DNA of 64,000 nt from positions 372,001-436,000 of the forward strand of contig CANJKZ010000777.1 of NCBI GenBank assembly GCA_947471745.1, written 5' to 3'. The translations under genes and the position numbers were made by a program. The DNA is from Closterium sp. Naga37s-1 (Eukaryota > Streptophyta > Zygnematophyceae > Desmidiales > Closteriaceae). Below are positions 34,998-44,700 of the stretch, one piece after another. The first letter of the stretch is position 1. Each line of letters starts with the position of its first letter. The notes under the pieces were generated by a model. The model saw nothing but the letters and a program-made list of their open reading frames with translations. It had not been told where the DNA came from and did not search any database.

Positions 34998-36688
34998 ATG
35001 GATACCATAATGGAATTCGCCGACTCGCGTCATTTATGGGGTTCGCTCGCAGTTATCGTCGCATCATCACTCGCACTACTCCTATATCGCGTCGTATGGC
35101 TTCCCTATCGGCTCGTCGTCGCATGCAAACGACAAAACATTCCGTTCCTGCCGTTCCGGCCTCTCATTGGCCAGATCCCTGAACTACAGTCGCAGTGGCA
35201 AGTCATGGAGCCCATTTCGCCTGCCACGTCAGCACCGCTCGGGCCCGAAACGGTCACTCCGCTGCTGTGCGACTGGATTGCGCGATTCGGGAAGGTGTTC
35301 GGATTCGCTGCCGGCCCGCAACCCGCGCTGGTGCTTGCGGATCCGGATTTGGTGCAGCAGGTGCTCATCGGACGGTCGGGATGCTTCCAGAAGATGCCGG
35401 CCGTGCAACTCGCGCTGAGCTTCGTGGGAGACGGTTTGCCGTTTGTTGACGGCGAAGAGTGGCTGCGGCAGCGCAAGGCCGTAAATCCATCTTTCAGCCA
35501 TGGCGCCGTCAAGGTACAGCGATACAGCCGTCATTTTCGGAGAATGCACGCGCCTCTAATCGGTCTCCGCTCCCCGCTCTCCGCTCCCCGCTCCCCCCTC
35601 ACCGTTCGCCGCTCGCCATCGCGCTCGCTGTTCCCACTCCCCCTGTTCCGTGACTCCCGTTTTCTCTCCCGCGAACTTTCGAGTCGACTCATCTCGCACT
35701 TCGAGCTCTCCATGTTCTACGCCTCCATTTTCCCAAATCCCATTTTCCCGTATCCCATTTCCCCGTAATCCATTTTTCCCGTATCCCATTTTCCCCGTAA
35801 CCCGTTTTCCCCGTAACCCCGCCCCGTCCGCAGCACGCGCTCTCCGTGATGAACCGCCAGGCGCGCAAGGGGGTCGCGCGCCTGCTGCAGCGAATCGCAC
35901 AAGAAGGGCAGAAGGCGGAAGAGCGCACGGCAGAAGGAGGGCGCGCGGCGGAAGGGGCGCGCAAGGCGCAAGCGGGGCGCGAGGTGGAAATTCAGGAGGT
36001 GCTATTCGCGGTGACTCTGGACGTTATCGGGCTCGCCGTGCTCGGCGCCGCCGTCAGCGGCGGCCGCGGCCGCGCCACCGCTGGCGTGAGCACCCTGGAC
36101 GCGGGGAACGCGGCTGCAGAGGCGGCGGCGGATGCGGATGCGGAGGGGGAAGAGGAGGGCTGGGAGGGGGAGGAGGAGGAGGTGGGGGGAGGGGCGATTG
36201 TGGAAGGAGGAAAGGGGGAAGGGCAGCGGGGAGTGGCGGGGATATACACGGTGCTGCACTCGCTGGTGATTAAAGCCATTGCACGGTTCTTCTCCGGCCG
36301 GGTCTTCATCCCTCTCTACACGTACGTCTTGCTCACCGCTTTCCACCACCCTTTCCCGTTCCATCTCACACCGCCTGCATTCTTTCCCTTTGACCGCCCC
36401 CCCCCCCCCCCGCTCCCTATGCTCGAGAACCCTTTTGAGGCGCCTCTAAAGAACAAAGTGACGAAACCCTTTCTCCTAACCCCCGCCCCCGTCTTCTCCG
36501 CGCCCTCTAACCATTCAGACTCCTCCCCACGCCTGAGAACCGCACGCTGTGGGCGGTGGAGCAGCGGTTCCGCCAGCTGTTTGGGGAGCTGATCGCTCGC
36601 AGGGCGCATGGGGGCGCGCAGGGGCGGCTGGGGAAGGACGTTCTGGCGGCGCTGCTGGCGGCGGAGATGAGGCGCGAGGAGGAGACAC

Positions 36689-36730
<42 letters not shown>

Positions 36731-37987
36731 GTGGTGTTGCCACTGCTGGTGCAACTGCCGGTGCTGGTGGTGGCGTGCTGTCGGCTGCGCTGGTGAACAG
36801 GGTTGTCAACCAGTGTGCGACACTCACCATGGCTGGTGGGTCCTCGATGCACGGAATGAGTAACCAATGCTGCTGTATTTCCCTTTCCCTTTCCCCACCC
36901 CCGGCCAGGCCACGAGTCAGTGGCAGTGTTGGCACCTCATCGCACCTCACAGCATTGCACCTTACTCTCCCCCTCTCCATCCCCCAGGACAGTCAGTGGC
37001 GGTGCTGGTGATGTGGAGCATGTACCTGCTGGCCCGCCACCCGCACTGGCAGCAGCGGCTCCGATCTGAGGTGGTGCGCGTGGTGGGGGGCGGAGGAGGA
37101 AGGGAAGAGAGGGAGGCGGGCACAGTTAAGGTGAACGAGAAAACTGAGAAGGAGGACGAGTCTGTGCAGGATGATGGAGCAGAGAGCAGCAGTAGCAGCG
37201 ACAGCGGTGACAGCAGTAGTGGTGGCGGCAGCAGTGGGGATGGCACGGACAGTGACAGTGAGAGTGACGCCAGCAGCAGCGACAGCACAGCCAGAGCGAG
37301 ACACGGTTCTGTTCACGACAACGCAGGTCCGGCAGCACACACACAAGCAGCGGAGGCACGAGTAGCAGGCACAAGAGAAGCGGAGGCACGACCAAAGGAA
37401 GCAAACAGAGTGGAGGTCACATGGGAGCAGGCGGGGCAGCTGAAGGACATGCACATGGTGCTGCTGGAAACTCTTCGCCTCTTCCCGCCCGTGCCCGTCG
37501 TCACGCGCACGAGCAAGCAGGACGTGCGCATTGGCCCCTACGTCAATCCCAAGGGCGTCGACCTGTTTCTGCCTGTCGGGTGCTTGCACGCTGACGAGCG
37601 CTACTGGGGGGCCGACGCGCGCGAATTCAAGCCTGAGAGGTTCCAAGGTGAGACAGAGAGCAATCCGTTCCTTTCTCAGGAAGCCTTAGTGTGGAGGAGC
37701 AGGTGGAGACCCTTAGCTGTCTTGGAGGCCGAGCCTGCTTCTAGTATTCTTCCATTCCTTCTCTGCACATGCACTGTTCCACCCGCATTTCATCAGTTGA
37801 ACTCAGAAATTTGTTTTTATGGCGTTCTCCCCCATTTTCTTCATGCACCCAACTCACAGATGGACAGCAAGCAGCCTGCTCACACCCGCAGGCCTTCATC
37901 CCTTTCTCCAGTGGTCCACGGGATTGTGTTGGAGCCATGTTCGGACTTATTGAGGCTAAGATTATTCTATCCCACTTGCTCCTTTAA
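34998..37987 (+). CDS. cytochrome P450, CYP72-clan-like, C-terminus frameshifted
   Basis: Five exons: 34998-35513, 35834-36321, 36519-36835, 36988-37647, 37860-37987. The N-terminal anchor (AVIVASSLALLLYRVVWLPY) places it in the ER membrane. Recognisable parts are GDGLPFVDGEEWLRQRK (C-helix WxxxR), ENRTLW, the K-helix ETLRLFPPVP, FKPERF and the haem-binding FSSGPRDCVG with its Cys ligand. The order and the HPHWQQRLR segment after the I-helix resemble the CYP72 clan of plants, but substrate is unknown. Odd points: a long acidic/Ser insert between I- and K-helix; the I-helix reads MAG-QSVAVL and lacks the usual Thr; and the frame stops at 37985 whereas the expected C-terminal end (WSISPSYQH...KHGMPLL) continues in the next frame to 38087. 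It may be a recent pseudogene or contain one base error. Confidence 0.85.
36433..36450. repeat. palindromic motif in P450 intron 2
   Basis: CCTTTTGAGGCGCCTCTAAAG contains the TTTTGAG-G-CG-C-CTC core with one mismatch in the right arm. No clear direct repeat flanks it here. Confidence 0.6.
36908..37010 (+). repeat. echo of the start of P450 exon 4
   Basis: Exon 4 begins at 36988 with GACAGTCAGTGGCGGTGCTGG after CCCCAG. At 36910 the same start (GCCACGAGTCAGTGGCAGTGTTGG) stands after a CAG but soon diverges. Spliced in frame, the upstream copy would read AGHESVAVL and the downstream one AGQSVAVL; only the downstream copy continues into the conserved protein. Confidence 0.75.
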
Positions 37988-38230
37988 CGCCTCATGGAGC
38001 ATATCTCCTTCGTATCAGCATCAGCCTACTGCTGCTCTCACAGCACAAGCGAAACATGGCATGCCACTGCTGTTTTCAGAGATTTAGACGTTTTGAGTTG
38101 GATGTAAAAAGAAGAGCTGCTTTGTCGGAACTTGGTGTACACTTCTACTGGAAATATATTATACAGTCGTCAATGGTATGCTTTGGCTTGAAAAGTGCAA
38201 AATGGACCCACGCAAAGAATTAAAACTGTC

Positions 38231-38311
38231 GAGCACTGAGAGATTCGAACTCTCGCGGGCAGAGCCCATGTACTTAGCAGGCACACGCCTTAACCACTCG
38301 GCCAAATGCTC
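38231..38311 (-). tRNA. tRNA-Ser (anticodon GCT)
   Basis: 81 bases on the minus strand fold as a type-II tRNA. The acceptor stem GAGCATT pairs with AGTGCTC (one G-T pair). The D arm is GGCCGAGTGGTTAAGGC, the anticodon arm TGTGC-CTGCTAA-GTACA with GCT at the centre, then a long variable arm and a T arm GAGAG-TTCGAAT-CTCTC. The long variable arm and GCT anticodon identify serine (AGC/AGT codons). No intron and no encoded CCA. A TTTT stretch follows 4 bases downstream as a Pol III terminator. Confidence 0.97.
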
Positions 38312-38684
38312 TTATTGAAAAAGTATCACAATATATTTAATATTATTTAAAAAAGTTGAAAGTTTGCAACTTAGAAATTTGAATGTTCAAACAGGCCGTT
38401 CAGGGTCTGTCTTCCCGCGTTTTCCAAGGTTGGCGGTCGGGCCGGGGCAGCGGCGCGGTGACGTGGATTTTTTCCACCCCCATTCAATTCATCTTCAACG
38501 AGAAACCTCATTCTTCCGCTGTGGCCCATTCCAGTGTTCGTCAATACCAGTGCCGTGTGCTGAAACCTGTAGTTTCTTGGTGTAAGATGCTGGAGGAGAC
38601 GAGTCAACGTTGCAGTTAGGCAATATTCTAGATGAAACTTGTTGTCATTCTAGTTAGAACTTCATTCCATGAGTTGCAACGCGT

Positions 38685-38740
38685 CGCGATTATAGTGTAA
38701 CTCTAAGCGTTTGCACGCGATTATAGTGTAACTCTAAGCG
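38685..38740 (+). repeat. 31-bp direct duplication upstream of POLA1
   Basis: CGCGATTATAGTGTAACTCT and the following AAGCG occur at 38685-38709 and 38716-38740. The pair lies 46-100 bases before the ATG, in the promoter or leader of the polymerase gene. Confidence 0.85.
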
Positions 38741-38786
38741 GAACGTCCATTTCAGTGTCTTAGTCCAGTTTTGTTAGCTGGTCGCC

Positions 38787-41700
38787 ATGGAAAGGGCAAC
38801 CAGGTCGCGTAGAGCTGTCGAGTCCGCTTCCGCCTCCCGCAAGAGCGCGCTTGCGGAGCTCGCTGCGCACCGCGCTAGCCGCCAGTCCGATTTCGCTCCT
38901 CCTCCTGTCGCCAGCGACGATGCCGGCGATCAGGGGGACCAGGCAGTGCGACGCAAGCGACGGATCGACACGTTCGAGCTGAAGGAGGAAGATCGCCTGT
39001 ACGACGTCGTCGACGAGTCGGAGTACCAGAAAATCGTCGCACAGCGTCGCGCGGCGGGCGAGAACTTCGTGGTGGACGACAACGGGCTGGGGTATGCGGA
39101 CACGGGCCTGGAGGACGTGTGGGACCGACGCGACGACGACGACGACTCGTGGGATGAGGACGAGGACGGCGGCAGACGGAAGAAGAAAGAGAAGAAGCCT
39201 GCAGGTTAGTAATTTTGTCGAACCTTCGTTGTCCTATTTATTTGGGGTCGGTTCTTTTGTAACTCACCGTGTTTGGTCGTTGGTGACTCGTGAGCCGACT
39301 CCAAAGTTTTTTATTTCTGGCCGTGCTTGGTTGCCAGCTTTGCTGACTAGGTGCGTTCGGATGCGGAACGTCACTGTCCGCTGTCTCTATTGTATGCTCT
39401 ACCCCCCCGTGCTCGTGAAAGAACGTCCCGTTGTGTCTCACTTCATGTCTCCCTCAGTGTCTGCCTTATATTCTCCCTTGATGTCCGTCTTATTGCCCCC
39501 TTCATCTCTCCCTTCCTGGCCCCCTTTTTCCCGCTTCCCACGTTAGGGCCCAGGCCGCGCCGGGATGGCGTCGCCGCGCGGAAGGCGCTTTCCGCCGCCG
39601 CCGCGATGATGGGGAAGCGCCGTGGCGCCTCCAACATGTTTGCCGCTGCCGGCGCGCGCGCCGGCGGCCGGCAGGCTTCGGCACTGCCGGCCGGCGAGGC
39701 GCAAGCGGCGGAGGCGCTGCTGGAGGAGCTGATTAACGACATCGGCGCTGACGCGCACGAGCGCTTGCCCGACAAGAGAAGACGGAGAGGTACGGTCCGG
39801 TTGAGCTTGTTGGTTCGGCTCGACGTGGGCGTGGCTTCTCCGTGGGTTCCTCTGCTCGTGTTGCTCGAGTGCATGGCTTATTGCGGTTGAGTGTGGATAA
39901 GTTATTAGCGTAGTAAGCTTATAGCACGTAAGTTCCCCGAACATATGAATCGTGCTCCTTGTCCTTCACCATCACTCCGCGTTCCTTGTCACCTCCGACT
40001 CATCCCGCCATCCTTCCGTCCCTTCCCCTTACCCCCCTGGTTCACTTGCCTTTCCATTCGCGTTCGTCAGGCGGCGGCGTGGCGGTGACCGTTACGCCCT
40101 CCGCGTGGCGGCCACTCGCACAGCACGCGAAGCCACCAGTCTACCCAGACGATTTCCATGACGCACCTGTCGTCACGCCGTCAAACGAGCCGGTCGTTTC
40201 TGCCGGCCGACAACAGCCGCCACCGCAGGCGCCGCCGTTTGCCGACGATTCACCCTTTCCCGACATGACCCCTGCCGCTGCGGCACGTGAGCACCAAGGG
40301 TTGAATGCCGGTGCTGCTGGTGGAGGGGCAGGAACGGGTTCCGAGTCACCTAGTGCTAACGCAGAACCCAATAGTACCGCCCGGATAACTGGTGGTGGAG
40401 CTGGTACGAAGACAGGCGTTAAAGCAGAGTCTGGAGAGGAGAAAGTACCAGCAGCAGCGGCAGGCGAAGGGGTTGCAGCTGGGAATGGTGCGGTAGAGGG
40501 AGGGCAGTCGGCCAAACCAGATTCCGCCGAGGCGGGCCAGGCGCCGAAGCTGCATGCTAGGCTCGGGGCGCTGGCTCAGGAGGAGAACGCGTCTGCGGCT
40601 TGGACGGCAGTAGCAGGGCAAACGGCTGTAGCAGGAAGTGCGGCTGTCGCAGGGTCAGATGCGCCTGTGAGCGTGGAGGGGCTTCCGCTGGATGCGGATG
40701 GGAAGCTTCCGTTCTTCTTCCTAGACGCGGTGGAGGAGTCTTATGGTGCGCTTCAGGGCACGGTGTTCCTGTTTGGCAAGGTGAGAGGGGGTCTGGGGGA
40801 GAGTAGGAAGGGGATGCTTGGGAAGAGGTAGGCGAGCCGTACGTGAGCTGCTGTGTGGCGTGCAGGGCGTGCAGCGGTGCGTGTTCGCCGTGCCCTCCTA
40901 GTGGCAGAATCTCATGACCTTTTGCTCTCCCACCTCCTAACTCACCCCCAAGCAGGTCCCTGTAAAGCATGCCAGCGGCACCAGCAATCCCAGCAGCAGC
41001 GGGTCGTTCGTGAGCTGCTGCGTGGGCGTGCAGGGCATGCAGCGGTGCGTGTTCGCCGTGCCTCGCGAGGGGCTGTTTGAGGACTCCCAGCTGGCCGTGC
41101 TGGAGGCGGAAGAGCAGCAGGCCCGGGAGGAGGACGCGGGGAAAGCGGGGGTTGGGAAGGGCAAAGGCGGTGGGGTCAAGGGTGGTGGTGGGGGGAAGGG
41201 CGAGGAGGAGTCGGAGAGAGTGAAGGCTGCGCGGCTCAAGAAGATGCGCAAGCTGCATGTGAGTTGCATGAGAGGGATGCGTGGGATTGAGATTGGGGAA
41301 GGGTGCTTACGGACAAGGTTTGGGATGGGGTTCAGGGAATGGAATTTTGGGGGGTCCGAGGCTTGAGGATACGATGTTTACTCACATGGGGATAGTGAAT
41401 GCCTTGCTAGCCCTTATTGCTCGTCTTCCCACTCTTTCCCACCTCCCCATACCCCCCATCTCCCCAATTCCCCGTCTCCCCCATCGCATCACATCCCCTT
41501 CCCCCCCACCACCCCACTTTCCCACTTCCGCACTTCCCCATCCCCCCCTACCCCCTGGTTACCACAGGAGCTAGCTACGCCTCTTAAGGAGGAGATTCGC
41601 CAGCGACTCATGGAGCGCCACGTGTCCTCCTTCTGCATGATGCCTGTCAAGGTGGGTCACCTGCTGACTGCCCCAGGGTCCTCACTAGCAGCAATTCACT

Positions 41701-44700
41701 GCATGGACGTGAAAATCTCTTGAATCGGCTCATTATGTTTGCTTGGATTCGTGTGAGAGTCTCTTCGTACTGTGCTCATGTGCTCATCCTGTGCTCCTGC
41801 GCCCTCCCCCTGCCTGTTTGCCTCTCTGCTGTGTCATTGCCTCTCCTTGTCGCACGCAGCGTTCATATGCGTTTGAGAGGAAGGATATCCCACGAGGCGA
41901 GCAGTATGTGCTCAAGATCACATACCCTTACTCGGTAAGCTTGCAAGTGCCATGACGACTGATTGATTGTCTTCCGGTTTTCCTTTCTCTCTACCATGAC
42001 ACAGTACCTGGATGCTGTGGCTGTTGGCTGTTTCTCTCATTGCATCTGCTTTTGAGTCGACTCAAAAGCTGTGGCTGTTGGCTGTTTCTCTCATTGCATC
42101 TCGCCCCTTACTGCACCTCTCACCACCTCTCACTGCGCCTCTCATACCATCCCTCACTGCGTCTCTGTTGATAACTGCAGGATGCCCCTCTGCCTTCCGA
42201 CCTCACAGGCACGCACTTCAGTGCTCTGCTGGGCACCCACACCAGGTGAGACTAGAGGGCTGTATTGACGGGTTGCATCATGTGTGATAAGTCGATTTTT
42301 GAGTCGACTCAAAAATCGACTTATCACTTCAGTGCTCTGCTAGGCGCACACACCAGGTGAGACTAGAGGGCTGTATTGACTGGTTGCATCATCAGGCGAC
42401 ATAACTTGTTCCTGCGTTGCTTGTACACACTGGACTGGACAGAGGTGACCCTTGAATCGACTCAAAAAGCAAAACGTGCTGTTAAATGGACAGGGGCGAA
42501 ATGTACTGCTAGGAAGGCTGTATCAGAGACAATGCGAGGAGAACAATGGATTCTCAGCTCCAGCCCAGCCCCATCCCACCAATACCACTCACAGTGCTCT
42601 AGATACTCAACCGCATTCCACCCCAACTCACTCCACTCCACCCCACCGCACCCCACCCTGGCAGTGCGCTGGAGCTGCTGCTGCTGAAGCGGCGCCTCAA
42701 GTGCCCCTGCTGGTTGGCCATCGATCGCCCCACCCGCATTCACCCTGGCTCCCAGGTCCGTGAATCATCCCAATACACGTGTACGTTCAAAACGGAATAG
42801 CCCATCGTTGCCTGCCTCTGTAAAAGAGTTGACTTCTGAGTCGACCAAAAGTCAAATCGGAATAGCCCATCGTTGCCTGCCTCTGTAAAAGAGTTGACTT
42901 TTGAGTCGACTCAAAAGTCAAATCGGAATAGCCTATCGTTGCCTGCCTCTGTAAAAGAGTTTCCCACACAGCGGTTAAAAGGAGTGCCTTACCTTCACCA
43001 GAGGAGCCACTGCAGGGTGGAGGTGTCAGTGGCATCACCCAAGCTGGTGGCTCCAGCAGCAGCAGAGAGCAGACGCTTCACCCTTCTGACTGTAACTCCT
43101 CCACATATCCCCCCTCCCCCGCCATTCATCCCCACCAGAGGAGCCACTGCAGGGTGGAGGTGTCAGTGGCATCTCCCAAGATGGTGGCGCCAGCAGCAGC
43201 AGACAGCGACCCTCTGCCGCTAGTGGTGGCATCTTTTTATCCCCTTCCCCTGAGCCCACAGCCCAACCCCACCCCCCACACTTCTCCCCCATTCATCCCC
43301 ACCAGAGGAGCCACTGCAGGGTGGAGGTATCAGTGGGATCTCCCAAGCTGGTATCGCCAGCAGCAGCAGAGAGCGACCCTACGCCCCTGGTGGTGGCCTC
43401 TTTCCTTCCTCCCGCTTACAACCCCCCGTCCCTTCCCACACTTATCCCTCCGCTGACTCCCACCAGAGGAGCCACTGCAGGGTGGAGGTGTCAGTGGCAT
43501 CGCCCAAGCTGGTGGCGCCAGCAGCAGCAGAGAACGACCCTCCGCCCCTGGTGGTGGCGTCACTGAACGTGAAGACGGTGGTGAACCATGGGAAGAACGT
43601 CAACGAGGTTGCTGCTGTCTCCGTGGTCTTCTGCCGAAATGCCAAGGTTAGTGGTAGTGAGAGTGGTTCTGTGCGGTACCAAGTGGTGCTAAGTGGTGCT
43701 AAACAGTGCACTGGTAAGGTTGGTGGTGGCGTCGCTGAACGTGAAGACGGTGGTCAACCATGGGAAGAACGTCAATGAGGTCGCTGCTGTCTCCGTGGTG
43801 TTCTGCCGCAATGCAAAGGTCAGTGAAGGGAGTGGTGTGCAGTGCCAAGTGGTGTAAAGTAGGGATGTGCGGTGCTAAGTGGTGCACTGGTAAGGACACT
43901 GGTGGTGGCGTCACTGAGCGTGAAGACGGTGGTCAATTTATGATGGCAAGAATGTCAACGAGGTGGCTGCTGTCTCCGTGGTCTTCTGCCAAAATGCCAA
44001 GGTTAGTGGTAGTGAGAGTGGTTCTGTGCGGTACCAAGTGGTGCTAAACAGTGCACTGGTAAGGGTGGTGGTGGCGTCGCTGAACGTGAAGACGGTGGTG
44101 AACTGTGGAAAGAATGTGAAGGAGGTGGCTGCTGTATCTGTGGTATTCTGCTGGAACGCCAAGGTCAGCCAGAAGTGAGAGCGGTCCTGTGTTGTACAGT
44201 GCGGTGCAGTGTAATGGGGAGCAGTTTGGCATGTGGTTTGTTCTGTGAACCTGTGGTCTGACCTCCTGACTTCTTTTCTCCTCCACCCCCATAACTCTCC
44301 TTTCTCCCTGCCCGCCCTCCCTCATCAGATTGATCGACCAATGGCGCGCAGTGAGTGGAGTGGGGCGGCGTCGCTTGGACACTTCTCAGTGCTGAGGCGG
44401 CTGGAGGGGGTGATGTCCCCCGTGGGATTCGATTCTGCCATCGCTGCAGCCAATCAGAGGGCGGGGCAGGACGGGCCAGTGCTGAGCAAGAAGGGCAGGT
44501 GAGTGGGTGTGAGCGTGAATGAGAGTGAGTGAGATAATCGTGGTTGTCAACAGCGGCAGATCCAATCTGCGTTCATCCCATACACTTGCATACAGCTCAT
44601 ATTTGCTGCCGCTATCACACAGCCTTCTCCATGTGTGTAATCCACCACCCCCCCACTTCCTCTGTTCATTGTGTCCACCATGTGACTATAGCGAGAGGGA

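Noticed and set aside
39959-40831. Separate 290-codon gene
   Set aside because: It is POLA1 exon 3 (40071-40780) with intron bases at both ends; splice phases fit the polymerase model.
42048-42916. Palindromes as leftover cloning or sequencing linkers
   Set aside because: The middle pair varies (SalI, KasI or AatII core), the arms extend into local sequence, and degenerate copies exist, which linkers would not show. Not fully excluded without reads.
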